A DNA stretch of 64,000 bases from Raineyella sp034933565. GTDB lineage: Bacteria > Actinomycetota > Actinomycetes > Propionibacteriales > Propionibacteriaceae. The notes beneath the pieces are model-generated. The model did no database searches, was not told the DNA's origin, and saw only the letters and a program-made list of their open reading frames with translations. The translations under genes and the position numbers were made by a program. Positions 26,379 to 34,655 of the stretch are shown here, one piece after another; the first letter of the stretch is position 1; the number at the start of each line of letters is the position of its first letter. Where the stretch lies: the NCBI RefSeq assembly GCF_034933565.1, contig NZ_JAYFNG010000027.1, forward strand, positions 17,996-81,995. The letters are read 5' to 3'.

Positions 26379-26678
26379 ATGCAGAGCACATCCGGCCCCC
26401 GCACCCCCGGCCAGGACCCGCAGGACACCCCGCCCGGCGCAGCCGACGACCCGATCAGCAGCGCGGCCGACGAGCAGACCATCAAGCTCGGCCAGTTCCT
26501 CAAGTGGGCCAACCTGGCGGAGTCCGGCGCCGAGGCCCGCGAACTGGTGCAGGGCGGCTACGTACGCGTCGACGGGGAGGTGGAGACCCGTCGCGGCCGG
26601 CACCTGCATGTCGGCCAGCAGGTGACCCTGGCCTACCCGGGCGAGGACGAGATCACTGTCGTCGTCGAGGACCTCTGA
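26379..26678 (+). CDS. S4-domain RNA-binding protein
   Basis: A 99-residue protein with one S4 domain after a Pro/Asp-rich leader of about 30 residues. The core is IKLGQFLKWANLAESGAEARELVQ, then GGYVRVDGEVETRRGRHLHVGQQV. It resembles YbcJ/RlbA-type or Hsp15-related small S4 proteins that bind structured RNA. The target is unknown. The ATG is 6 nt after GACAAT, suggesting a leaderless start. It is divergent from the metal-receptor gene and convergent with the next one. Confidence 0.88.
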   Translation: MQSTSGPRTPGQDPQDTPPGAADDPISSAADEQTIKLGQFLKWANLAESGAEARELVQGGYVRVDGEVETRRGRHLHVGQQVTLAYPGEDEITVVVEDL

Positions 26679-26752
26679 CCGCGGCGCGGACCGGACCCGG
26701 AGCCGGGCCCCGCACCCGGAACCGGAACTGAGCCCGGCCGGAGCCGGCAGAG

Positions 26753-27124
26753 CTATGCGTCGACGGAGCCGGCCTCGGTGGCGCCCGGCCGATCGGTCGC
26801 CTCGGCGGCCGCCAGGCTCTGGCCGGTGACGGCGATCGCCTCGTCCTCGTTGCCGAGCACACCGGTGCTGCGGATCCGGTCGACGTACTGCTTGGCCTCG
26901 GCCAGCCCCGCCCCGGTGCGCTCGCGGTAGAGCATCACGGCATCGATGTAGCTGCGGTGGACGAGTGCTTCCTGCACCGCCTCCCCCAGGGACTTCTCGC
27001 TGGCGTCGCGACCGGCACGCCCCAGCAGCCAGGCGACCTGCTGCTCCAGCTCGTAGACGCGGTCGCGCAGGCGCTCGATCTCGGCACGCACGTCGAACAT
27101 CCCTTCGGGACCAGAAATCTCCAC
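26753..27124 (-). CDS. conserved hypothetical with L7/L12 C-terminal-like domain
   Basis: A 123-residue protein. An N-terminal coiled coil (about residues 10-40, FDVRAEIERLRDRVYELEQQ) is followed by a segment like the C-terminal domain of ribosomal protein bL12: VMLYRERTGAGLAEAKQYVDRI matches the GLGLKEAK block. It lacks the bL12 N-terminal dimerisation domain, so it is not the ribosomal stalk protein. A Thr/Ala-rich tail follows. Start GTG 27124 lies 6 nt after TAATGT. Function unknown; a translation-factor docking mimic is conceivable but unproven. Confidence 0.72.
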   Translation of the reverse strand: MEISGPEGMFDVRAEIERLRDRVYELEQQVAWLLGRAGRDASEKSLGEAVQEALVHRSYIDAVMLYRERTGAGLAEAKQYVDRIRSTGVLGNEDEAIAVTGQSLAAAEATDRPGATEAGSVDA

Positions 27125-27130
27125 GGGCCC

Positions 27131-27136
27131 ACATTA
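27131..27136 (-). promoter_or_regulatory. -10 hexamer of leaderless L12-like gene
   Basis: TAATGT on the minus strand followed by GGGCCC and the GTG start; no ribosome site. Confidence 0.6.
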
Positions 27137-27269
27137 GAGGGGAGGGGTCCCCCTCGACACCCCTTCCGGCCGTGTCCGGCCGCGACGCTCGACCAGACAC
27201 ACACCCCGCTCACAGCTCACCCACAGGATTATTGGCCCCACCCATCGTTCGCCGTGGCAGTCTCTGACT

Positions 27270-28001
27270 ATGACCGACCGTTCCCACGGCACTCTGTCCC
27301 GTCCCGACGGCTCGCCCATCCGTATCCTCGCGGTGGACGACGAGCCGGCGCTGACCGAGCTGCTCTCGATGGCGATGCGCTACGAGGGCTGGGAGGTGTG
27401 GACCGCCGCCAGCGGTCAGGAGGCCGTACAGGTCGCCCACGAGATCCGCCCCGACGCGGCGGTCCTCGACATCATGCTCCCGGACTTCGACGGCCTCGAG
27501 GTGATGCGCCGCATCCACGACGACCAGCCGGGCCTCCCGGTGATCTTCCTGACCGCCCGCGACGCCGTCGCCGACCGGATCGAGGGCCTCACCAGCGGCG
27601 CCGACGACTACGTCACCAAGCCGTTCAGCCTCGAGGAGGTGATCGCCCGGCTGCGCGCCCTGCTGCGCCGGACCGGCGCCTCGCAGGCGCTGAACGCCTC
27701 CACCCTCGTCGTCGGGGACCTGACCCTGGACGAGGACTCCCACGAGGTCACCCGCGGGGGCGACTCGATCCACCTCACCGCCACCGAGTTCGAGCTGCTC
27801 CGCTATCTGATGCACAACCCGCGCCGGGTGCTGAGCAAGGCGCAGATCCTCGACCGGGTCTGGAACTACGACTTCGGCGGCCAGGCGAACATCGTCGAGC
27901 TCTACATCTCCTACCTGCGCAAGAAGATCGATGTCGGGCGCCAGCCGATGATCCACACCCTGCGCGGCGCGGGGTACATGCTGCGCCCGGCCGACGAGTG
28001 A
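27270..28001 (+). CDS. OmpR/PhoB-family response regulator
   Basis: A 243-residue two-component response regulator. The receiver has the acidic pair AVDDEP, the phosphoacceptor Asp in AVLDIMLPDFDG, and the Thr/Lys switch in FLTARD and VTKPF. The C-terminal winged helix includes LTATEFELLRYLMHNP, NIVELYISYLRKKID and LRGAGYML. It closely resembles actinobacterial TcrA/MprA/TrcR types. The ATG is 6 nt after CAGTCT, possibly leaderless. The cognate kinase follows after a 91-bp gap. Confidence 0.95.
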   Translation: MTDRSHGTLSRPDGSPIRILAVDDEPALTELLSMAMRYEGWEVWTAASGQEAVQVAHEIRPDAAVLDIMLPDFDGLEVMRRIHDDQPGLPVIFLTARDAVADRIEGLTSGADDYVTKPFSLEEVIARLRALLRRTGASQALNASTLVVGDLTLDEDSHEVTRGGDSIHLTATEFELLRYLMHNPRRVLSKAQILDRVWNYDFGGQANIVELYISYLRKKIDVGRQPMIHTLRGAGYMLRPADE

Positions 28002-28092
28002 CCGGGCAGATGAGCGACCGGACCCGTGACCGGGCAGATGACTGAGCACATGACCGGGTCGAGGGGTGAGGGGCCGAAGAGCGACCGGGCCG

Positions 28093-29724
28093 ATGGGTGA
28101 CCGGCCGGCCCGGGCCCTGGAGGACACCGGCAGCCACCGGCTGGCCGTCACGCTCCCCGCCCGCGGCACCCTGGCCCGCCAGCTGGTGGTGCAGGTCAGC
28201 GTCATCATCGCGCTGGTCGCCATCACTCTCGGCCTGGTCACGACGATCGTCGCCCAGCGCGTGCTGATGCGCCAGCTCGACGACCGCCTCGCCGGCGTGC
28301 TGACCCGCCAGCAGAACGCCGTCAACAATCCCGGCCAGGGCTACCCCGGCGGGGTGGACCTGCCCGGTCAGCCGATCGGCACCGTGGTCGTCGTCGTGCC
28401 GCCGACCAAGATCGCCCAGCAGGGCATGCTCACCCCGGAGGGCATCCGGCCGGTCCCGAGCGAGGCGGCACTGGTCGCGCTCTCCGCCGTGGCGCCGGAC
28501 TCCGGGGCCCACAGCCTCGTCCTGGACCAGCTCGGCCCCTACCGGGCGATGGCCGTCACCGATCACCGCGATGTGGTGGTCGTGGGTCTCCCGCTGACCG
28601 AGACGCGGTCGGCGGTGATCAAACTGGTCTGGACCGTCGCGATCCTGTCCGTCCTGGCCACCGCGGCGAGCGTGATCACCGTCTACGTCGTCGTGGTGCG
28701 CAAGACGCGGCCGCTGACCGACCTGGCCGCGGTCGCGCGCGAGGTCTCCGCCATGCCGCTGGAACACGGCAACGTCGACCTGGGGCTGCGGGTCCCGGCG
28801 CCGCGCTACGCCCACGCCGCCGAGGTGGCCGAGGTGGGCGACGCCTTCAACCAGATGCTGGGTCACGTCGAGTCCGCCCTGCAGGCCCGCCAGATCTCGG
28901 AGTCCAAGGTCCGCCGGTTCGTCGCCGATGCGTCCCACGAGTTGCGCACCCCGCTCGCGGCGATCCGCGGCTATGCCGAGCTCACCCGGCGCGGGCGGGC
29001 GACCATGCCCGCCCAGATCGCGCACTTCCTGGACCGGATCGATGCCGAGGCCGAGCGGATGTCCGGCCTCGTCGAGGACCTGTTGCTGCTGGCCCGGCTG
29101 GAGAACCAGGTCGCACCGGAGGTCGAGCCGGTCGATCTCACCGAGATCGTCGTCAACGCCGTGACCGACGCCCAGGCGGCCGGCCCCGACCACCGCTGGT
29201 CGCTGGACGTCCCGACCGACCCGGTGACGGTGATCGGCGACCACCGCCGGCTGCACCAGGTGGTGGCCAATCTGCTGGCGAACGCCCGGACGCACACTCC
29301 GCCCGGCACCCGGGTGATGACCCGGGTGACGGTCGCCGCGGCACCCCCGATGATCGGGACACAGGCCCGGACCGCGGCGTTCGGGGAGCCGTCCCCCGGG
29401 ACCGTACGCGAGGCGGTGCTCACCGTGCACGACAACGGGCCGGGGATCCCCAACGCGATGATCAAACAGGTCTTCGACCGGTTCGTCCGGGCCGACTCCT
29501 CACGCGCCCGGATCCGGGACGCCTCGGCGGCGCACAACGGTGGTAGCACCGGCCTGGGCCTGTCGATCGTGGCCGCCGTCGTCGCCGCGCACGGCGGGCA
29601 GGTCACGGTGACCTCCCGCTGTGCCGAGGACCTGTCCGGCCCGGCGGCCCAGCATCCCGACACCTGGACGACCTTCACCGTACGGCTCCCGCTGGCCCCG
29701 GTGCCGCGTCCGACTCCGGCCTGA
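28093..29724 (+). CDS. sensor histidine kinase (HAMP, HisKA, HATPase)
   Basis: A 543-residue membrane sensor. Helix 1 lies near residues 25-50, followed by an extracytoplasmic sensor of about 125 residues, and helix 2 (WTVAILSVLATAASVITVYVVVV) follows. Then come a HAMP linker, the HisKA box DASHELRTPLAAIRGY with the phospho-His, and ATPase N, G1 and G2 boxes (NLLANARTH, HDNGPGIP, STGLGLSIV). A short insert separates the N box from G1. GTG 28066 is an alternative start nine codons upstream. It pairs with the response regulator before it; the signal is unknown. Confidence 0.93.
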   Translation: MGDRPARALEDTGSHRLAVTLPARGTLARQLVVQVSVIIALVAITLGLVTTIVAQRVLMRQLDDRLAGVLTRQQNAVNNPGQGYPGGVDLPGQPIGTVVVVVPPTKIAQQGMLTPEGIRPVPSEAALVALSAVAPDSGAHSLVLDQLGPYRAMAVTDHRDVVVVGLPLTETRSAVIKLVWTVAILSVLATAASVITVYVVVVRKTRPLTDLAAVAREVSAMPLEHGNVDLGLRVPAPRYAHAAEVAEVGDAFNQMLGHVESALQARQISESKVRRFVADASHELRTPLAAIRGYAELTRRGRATMPAQIAHFLDRIDAEAERMSGLVEDLLLLARLENQVAPEVEPVDLTEIVVNAVTDAQAAGPDHRWSLDVPTDPVTVIGDHRRLHQVVANLLANARTHTPPGTRVMTRVTVAAAPPMIGTQARTAAFGEPSPGTVREAVLTVHDNGPGIPNAMIKQVFDRFVRADSSRARIRDASAAHNGGSTGLGLSIVAAVVAAHGGQVTVTSRCAEDLSGPAAQHPDTWTTFTVRLPLAPVPRPTPA

Positions 29725-29810
29725 TCGCTGGGCACGGGGCGGCGCCCGGATCCGGATCGACAGGCCGGGCCGGGCACCCGTCGGCCCGACGGCCCCGATG
29801 GGCCGAGCGG

Positions 29811-30752
29811 CTACTCCGCTGCCGGTGCGGCTCCGGGCGCCGCGTCCGGCGGGGCCTGCTGCTCGAGCCGGTGCTGTTCGGCGGCGATGTTGGTGTGCGC
29901 CGGATCGGTCCACCAGGCCCGCGCGGGTCGCGTACGGTACAGCGGGTCCAGACCGTCCAGGTGCTGCAGCACGGCGAGGCGGCCGCGGCGGAAGTCCTCG
30001 GCCGACACCCGCTGGTACTCCGCCCGGACCTGCCGGGAGTACTCCAGGTAGCGGGCGTCGTCGGCACCGAGGATGGCAAGGTCCGCATCGACCAGGACGT
30101 TGCCGGCCGGGTCGTCGTCCGCCGGGGTGTGGTCGGCGGTGAGCCGCACCAGCCGGGCCACCTCGGCGACCTCGGCGGCCGGGACGAGCCCGTCGAGCGA
30201 CCGTTCGGCGAGCTGGGCCGAGGCCTCCTCGTCCTCCCCCGGGCGGCACTCGTACACGGCGTCGTGGAACCAGGCGGCCAGCCGGAGCGTACGTCCCGGG
30301 TCGGCGCCGTGGCGCAGGTCGGCGACCAGCCCGTCCATCGCCTGCTGCAACTCGGCCAGGTGCTGCGGGGTGTGGTAGCGCCGATGCGGCTGGGACCAGC
30401 GGTCCAGCAGCTCCTCGCCGAGATCGACGGCGTGCGGCAGCAGGGCGGCCCAGCCGGCCCGGAGCCGGTCGTCGCGGCGTCGGGCGGCGGCCAGCACCTG
30501 CGGCTTGGGCCGGCGCAGCCGGGCCCGACGCAGGGCCCGGACCACCTCGGTCGGGCTGACCTCGCGCGCCCCGGCGGCCACGGCGGCCGGATAGTGCGAG
30601 GCCGGCAGGTCGTAGTGGTCGCGGTCGAAGGCCCGCGCGGACACACCGATCCGGTCGGCGAAGGCGTGCAGCTCGGCCAACGAGGTGTCGGACACCAGGT
30701 GGGAGAACATCGTGCCGTGGGCGGGCCACAGCGGCGGGTCGACGAGGAGCAT
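29811..30752 (-). CDS. DUF4031 and HD-domain fusion protein
   Basis: A 313-residue cytoplasmic protein with two parts. Residues 1-85 (VDPPLWPAHGTMFSHLVSD, then DRDHYDLPASHYP) match DUF4031, a small domain common in actinobacteria. The rest is a predicted metal-dependent phosphohydrolase of the HD type: HTPQHL, FHDAVYE, and TADHTP contribute the metal His/Asp ligands. In other genomes the two parts often sit as separate neighbouring genes. The tail is Ala/Pro-rich. The substrate is unknown; nucleotide hydrolysis is the common activity of HD proteins. It lies back to back with deoC. Confidence 0.82.
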   Translation of the reverse strand: MLLVDPPLWPAHGTMFSHLVSDTSLAELHAFADRIGVSARAFDRDHYDLPASHYPAAVAAGAREVSPTEVVRALRRARLRRPKPQVLAAARRRDDRLRAGWAALLPHAVDLGEELLDRWSQPHRRYHTPQHLAELQQAMDGLVADLRHGADPGRTLRLAAWFHDAVYECRPGEDEEASAQLAERSLDGLVPAAEVAEVARLVRLTADHTPADDDPAGNVLVDADLAILGADDARYLEYSRQVRAEYQRVSAEDFRRGRLAVLQHLDGLDPLYRTRPARAWWTDPAHTNIAAEQHRLEQQAPPDAAPGAAPAAE

Positions 30753-30841
30753 CGGATTCCTGCGGGTCAGGGTCGGGAGATACGTACGGGCTGGCGCCAA
30801 CCTACCCGCCCGGTGTCGGAGGCGTGTGCGACGCTGATGGC

Positions 30842-31504
30842 ATGGAGCTGACCCGGATCACCCTGGCACGGATGATCGACCACACCCTGCTGTCCCCCAC
30901 CGCCACCGACGCCGATGTGGCCGCGGCGGTCGAAGAGGCCGCCCGACTGGGCACCTGGTCGGTCTGCGTGTCGCCCGCCCGCCTCCCGTTGGCCGTCCTG
31001 CCGCCGCAGCTGCACCTGGCCGCCGTCGCCGGGTTCCCCTCGGGCCAGCACACCCCGCAGGTCAAGGCGACCGAGGCCGCCGCGGCGGTGGCCGCCGGCG
31101 CCGACGAGATCGACATGGTGATCGACATCGGCCGGCTGCTGGCGGGCGACGAGGCGCACACCGAGAAGGAGGTCCGGGCCGTCCGGGAGGCGGTGCCGGC
31201 CCCGGTCGTGCTGAAGGTGATCCTGGAGACCGCCGCCCTGCCCGACGAGCGGATCGTCGCCGCCTGCGCCGCCTGCGAGCGGGCCGGGGCCGACCTCGTC
31301 AAGACATCCACCGGCTTCCACCCCAGCGGCGGGGCGACCGTCCACGCGGTCGAGGTGATCCGGGCGGCGGTCGGCGATCGGCTCGGCATCAAGGCCTCGG
31401 GCGGCATCCGCGACTACCCGACCGCCCTCGCCCTGGTCGAGGCCGGCGCCACCCGACTGGGGCTGTCCCGCAGCCGAGCGGTGCTGGCCGGCGCCGCCGG
31501 CTGA
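30842..31504 (+). CDS. deoC: deoxyribose-phosphate aldolase
   Basis: A 220-residue class I aldolase that splits 2-deoxyribose-5-phosphate into acetaldehyde and glyceraldehyde-3-phosphate. MIDHTLLSPTATDADV, the active-site Lys pair (LKVILET and IKASGGIRD) and the Schiff-base motif VKTSTGFHPSGGAT are all present. Size is typical. ATG 30842 lies 6 nt after GACGCT, possibly leaderless; the longer frame adds only six residues. The neighbouring HD protein may act on nucleotides, a loose functional link. Confidence 0.95.
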   Translation: MELTRITLARMIDHTLLSPTATDADVAAAVEEAARLGTWSVCVSPARLPLAVLPPQLHLAAVAGFPSGQHTPQVKATEAAAAVAAGADEIDMVIDIGRLLAGDEAHTEKEVRAVREAVPAPVVLKVILETAALPDERIVAACAACERAGADLVKTSTGFHPSGGATVHAVEVIRAAVGDRLGIKASGGIRDYPTALALVEAGATRLGLSRSRAVLAGAAG

Positions 31505-31508
31505 GCCG

Positions 31509-32279
31509 TCAGCTGAACCAGACCAGCTTCACCACCGCCACCACGCTGACCAGCACGATGAAGACCCGCAGCAGGGTCGGCGACAGCCGGCGGCCGATCC
31601 GGGCGCCCAGCCAGCCGCCGCCGAGCGCGCCGACGGCGAGCAGCCCGGCGACCTCCCAGCGCACCTGGTGCCAGGCGACGACGAGGAAGACCAGGGCGGC
31701 GAGGAAGTTCGCCGCCGGGGCGAGGATGTTCTTCACCACGTTGATCCGCAGCAGCGACAGCCCGGTCAGGGCGCTGAGCAGGCCGATCAGCAAGACCCCT
31801 TGCGCGGCACCGAAGTAGCCGCCGTACATGCCGGTGAACAGCGCGCCGACCATCAGCCCGCTGCGGCGCCCGCCGGTCAGCTCGGCGTCCGCGTGGTGGG
31901 CCCCGATCCAGCTGTTGATCCGTCGCCCGAAGATCACCAGCAGGGCGGCGAGGACGATCAGCACCGGCACGATCGCGGCGAACGCCTGCGGCGGCAGCAC
32001 CAGCAGCAGGCCGGCGCCCACAGCCGACCCGAGCAGCTGCAGCGGCAGCATCAGCCGGACGACCGGCCCGACCGCAGGCATCTCCTGCCGGGCGCCCTGC
32101 GCGGCGGTGAGACCGCTGAAGCTCAGGCCGAGGCTGTTGGAGATGTTCGCGGCCACCGGCGGGTAGCCGAGGAACAGCAGGGTCGGGAAGGTGATCAACG
32201 TCCCCGACCCGACCACGGTGTTGATGGTGCCCGCGGCGAGGCCGGCCGCGACGATCACGATCATTTCGAGGGGCGACAC
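31509..32279 (-). CDS. TSUP (TauE/SafE) family permease
   Basis: A 256-residue membrane protein with 7-8 helices. The repeated TSUP signature GTINTVVGSGTLITFPTLLFLG and YPPVAANISNSLGLSFSG is in the first half, and YGGYFGAAQGVLLIGLLS in the second. Family members move sulfite, sulfoacetate, or other small anions; some are controlled with cobalt or B12 genes. GTG 32279 lies 6 nt after TACCGT on the minus strand. An ATG at 32333 would add 18 hydrophilic residues but runs through a palindrome and the opposite promoter. It is divergent from the riboswitch-controlled ECF operon. Confidence 0.88.
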   Translation of the reverse strand: MSPLEMIVIVAAGLAAGTINTVVGSGTLITFPTLLFLGYPPVAANISNSLGLSFSGLTAAQGARQEMPAVGPVVRLMLPLQLLGSAVGAGLLLVLPPQAFAAIVPVLIVLAALLVIFGRRINSWIGAHHADAELTGGRRSGLMVGALFTGMYGGYFGAAQGVLLIGLLSALTGLSLLRINVVKNILAPAANFLAALVFLVVAWHQVRWEVAGLLAVGALGGGWLGARIGRRLSPTLLRVFIVLVSVVAVVKLVWFS

Positions 32280-32285
32280 CGGGCC

Positions 32286-32330
32286 ACGGTAGACCGGCAG
32301 GGAGTCATCGTCTACGACGTTATGTAGACT
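32286..32330. promoter_or_regulatory. divergent promoter with GTCTAC-N8-GTAGAC palindrome
   Basis: ACGGTA (32286-32291) is TACCGT on the minus strand, the -10 of the TSUP gene. The palindrome at 32310-32329 overlaps its -35 zone and, on the plus strand, a TAGACT/TATGTA -10 candidate for the riboswitch transcript. Confidence 0.5.
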
Positions 32331-32344
32331 CATCACCCGGAAGT

Positions 32345-32465
32345 CCCACTGCCCGGGAAAGCCGGTCGAATGCCGGCGCTGACCCGCAACCGTAGGCCCC
32401 ACCACCGGATCCCGGCGACGACGCTGCCGGCGGCACCGGGGCGAGCCGGATGACCGGACCGTGGG
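32345..32465 (+). ncRNA. cobalamin (B12) riboswitch aptamer
   Basis: The core is clear: GGGAAAGCCGGT, AATGCCGGCGCTG, then the hallmark ACCCGCAACCGTA (32391-32403). Near the 3' end the B12-box-like GCCGGATGACCGGACC (about 32445-32460) follows. A closing stem is formed by CCCAC (32345-32349) with GTGGG (32461-32465). The peripheral P7-P9 part is small, as in many actinobacterial examples. It sits upstream of the surface protein and ECF transporter genes. Confidence 0.88.
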
Positions 32466-32500
32466 CTGCTCATGAACTCGTCGTGGACTGCGAGAGAGCC

Positions 32501-32543
32501 GGCCGTCCTGGCCTGCGCGCATCCACATCGTCGCCAGGAGGCC
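32501..32543 (+). promoter_or_regulatory. Shine-Dalgarno sequestering hairpin of the B12 riboswitch
   Basis: TCCTGGC (32506-32512) is the exact complement of GCCAGGA (32533-32539), which contains the ribosome site AGGAGG of the next gene, and the outer GGC/GCC also pair. This suggests translational OFF control when ligand is bound. Confidence 0.65.
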
Positions 32544-32545
32544 CG

Positions 32546-33235
32546 ATGTCCGTACGTCATCCCTCGTCCCTGCGTCGCTGGGTGCTTGTCGCACTCGCCG
32601 CGCTCGCCCTGCTGGTCGCCCCGTTCGGCACCGGTGTGGCACGCGCCGAGGACGGCTACCGGTTCTGGGGCTTCTACCAGGTCGACAACGGCCAGTGGGC
32701 CTTCGCCCAGGGCTCCCCGGGCACCACGGATCCGGCCGACGGGTCGGTGCAGGGGTGGCGCTACGCCGTGGCCGGCATGACGACCAGCCGCCCGCCGCGG
32801 ACCGGCCCCGACTTCAACGGGATCTGCGGCAAGGTGCATCCGGTCGACGGGCAGAAGCGGGTCGCCGTGGTCATCGACCCGGGCACCGCCGAGGACGCCC
32901 CGCGCGGCTCGGCCCCGGGCACGGTGACCGCGACCTGCGTCGTCGCCCCGACCACCGCGACCGCCACCCAGGTGCTGCAGACCGCCACCACCGTCCGGGC
33001 CGACTCCGCCGGGATGATCTGCGGCGTCGCCGGCTACCCGGCCAACGGCTGTGGCGACCCGGTCGCCGACATCAACGTGCCGGCCACCGATCCCGGCGTC
33101 GTCGCCGAGCTGACCGCGCCGGCCGGCAATGTCGCCAAGGGCACCCCGGTCTGGGCCTGGATCGTGGTCGGCGGCATCGTCGTCGTCCTGGCCGGTGCCG
33201 GCATCGTCGTCGCCCGCAAGCGGCGTACGGCCTGA
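32546..33235 (+). CDS. SCO2322-like secreted, membrane-anchored protein
   Basis: A 229-residue surface protein. A signal peptide (Arg-Arg then VLVALAALALLVAPFGTGVARA) precedes the motif GYRFWGFYQVDNGQWAFAQG, typical of the SCO2322 family found beside ECF transporters in actinobacteria. Two cysteine pairs (about CGKV, TCVV, ICGV, GCGD) could form disulfides. A C-terminal helix (VWAWIVVGGIVVVLAGAGIVV) and RKRR anchor it in the membrane. Ribosome site CAGGAGG is 5 nt before the ATG. Riboswitch control and the operon suggest a role in corrinoid or cobalt capture (inferred). Confidence 0.82.
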   Translation: MSVRHPSSLRRWVLVALAALALLVAPFGTGVARAEDGYRFWGFYQVDNGQWAFAQGSPGTTDPADGSVQGWRYAVAGMTTSRPPRTGPDFNGICGKVHPVDGQKRVAVVIDPGTAEDAPRGSAPGTVTATCVVAPTTATATQVLQTATTVRADSAGMICGVAGYPANGCGDPVADINVPATDPGVVAELTAPAGNVAKGTPVWAWIVVGGIVVVLAGAGIVVARKRRTA

Positions 33236-33389
33236 CGCCCGGGTCCGCGGACACGATCACGACAGCCACGATCACGACACCCAGCGCCACGGCCGCGACC
33301 CCCGCGCCACGCACCGCCACGATCACGACCCCAGCGGCCGCGACACGCGCCACCCCAGCCACCACCAGCACCCGTCAGGACACCTGCCC

Positions 33390-34655
33390 GTGACCATCGG
33401 CCGGCCAGCCGGCGCCCACGACCCACGCCACCCCCGGGACCTGCACCCGGCGGCGTGGTGGTCCTGGGCGCTCGGCCTCGGCGTGGCGGCGAGCCGCACC
33501 GACAACCCGGTGCTGCTCGTCCTGCTGGCGCTGGTCGCCGGACTGGTGGTGACGCTGAAGCGCACCGACGCCCCCTGGGCCAGGGCGTACGCCCTCTTCG
33601 TCCGGATCGCCCTGGTGGTGCTGGCCCTGCGGGTGCTGTTCCAGGCCGTCCTCGCCACCCAGACCCAGGGCACCCATGTCCTGGTCGACCTGCCGCTCGT
33701 CCCCCTGCCGGACTGGGTGATCGGGATCAAGCTCGGCGGCGAGGTCACCTGGGAGGCGCTGCTGTCCTCGCTGTACGCCGGCGGGCAGCTGGCGGTCATC
33801 CTGGTCTGCTTCGGCGCCGCCAACGCGCTGGCCGCCCCGCGCCGGATGCTGCGTCTCGCCCCGGCGGCCCTCTACGAGGTGCAGGTCGCCCTGGTGGTGG
33901 CCCTCACCTTCGCCCCGCAGCTCGTCGTCGACGCCCGCCGGGTGCACAACGCCCGCCGGCTGCGCGGACGCCAGGTGCGGGCCCGCGACTTCTTCCGGAC
34001 CACGGCGATGCCGGTGCTGGAGTCCGCCCTGGACCGCTCCGTCGACCTCGCCGCCGCAATGGACGCCCGCGGCTACGGCCGGATGCGCCACCTCGGCCGG
34101 CGGCGCCGGCTGGTCAGCGGGCTCAGCGTGCTCGGCTCGCTGGGCCTGCTGATCGGCCTCTACGGGCTGCTGTCCGCCTCGATCGCCCCGGCCCTGTCGC
34201 TGGGCGGCGTCCTCGGCGGCACCGCCCTCGTCACCGCGGCACTGCTGGTCGGCCGCTCCCGGGCGATCCGCACCCGCTACCGGCCCGATCCCTGGGCGCT
34301 GCCCGAATGGCTCGTCACCGGCTCGGGTGTCGTCGTCGCCGGCACGCTGCTGTGGTGCTCGTTGCGCGGGGTCGGCGGGCTCACGATGCCGAGCGCCCTG
34401 TCGGTCCCCCCGCTGCACCCGGTGCCGCTCACCGCGGTGCTGATCGGGCTGCTGCCCGCCGTGGTGGCGCCCGATCCGCCGTACGCCACCGTCCCCGAGC
34501 CGGATCCTCGCGCCCCGATCGCCCCCGCGGCCCCCGGCGACCCGGCGACACCCCAGGCCTTCCGTCACCCGGCGACGCCCGCGGCCCCCGACGACCCGGT
34601 GGCTCCCCAGGCCTCCCGCACCCCGACCGTACCGACCACGGAGGTGGTCCCGTGA
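33390..34655 (+). CDS. ECF transporter transmembrane (T/EcfT) component
   Basis: A 421-residue EcfT protein. Hydrophobic helices start near residue 20, and the two coupling-helix signatures are recognisable as RRMLRLAPAALYEVQVALV and AAMDARGYGRMRHLGRRRR (Ala-Arg-Gly class). The last 60 residues are a Pro/Ala-rich tail with repeats. GTG 33390 follows CAGGA. The frame continues upstream through a His/Asp-rich stretch but without any start codon until inside the preceding gene. The stop overlaps the start of the ATPase gene (GTGATG). Confidence 0.88.
   Translation: MTIGRPAGAHDPRHPRDLHPAAWWSWALGLGVAASRTDNPVLLVLLALVAGLVVTLKRTDAPWARAYALFVRIALVVLALRVLFQAVLATQTQGTHVLVDLPLVPLPDWVIGIKLGGEVTWEALLSSLYAGGQLAVILVCFGAANALAAPRRMLRLAPAALYEVQVALVVALTFAPQLVVDARRVHNARRLRGRQVRARDFFRTTAMPVLESALDRSVDLAAAMDARGYGRMRHLGRRRRLVSGLSVLGSLGLLIGLYGLLSASIAPALSLGGVLGGTALVTAALLVGRSRAIRTRYRPDPWALPEWLVTGSGVVVAGTLLWCSLRGVGGLTMPSALSVPPLHPVPLTAVLIGLLPAVVAPDPPYATVPEPDPRAPIAPAAPGDPATPQAFRHPATPAAPDDPVAPQASRTPTVPTTEVVP

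Noticed and set aside
33129..33389. N-terminal extension of the ECF T gene from ATG 33129
   Set aside because: It would overlap the surface-protein gene by 107 nt and reads as Ser/Pro shadow there; GTG 33390 has a ribosome site.
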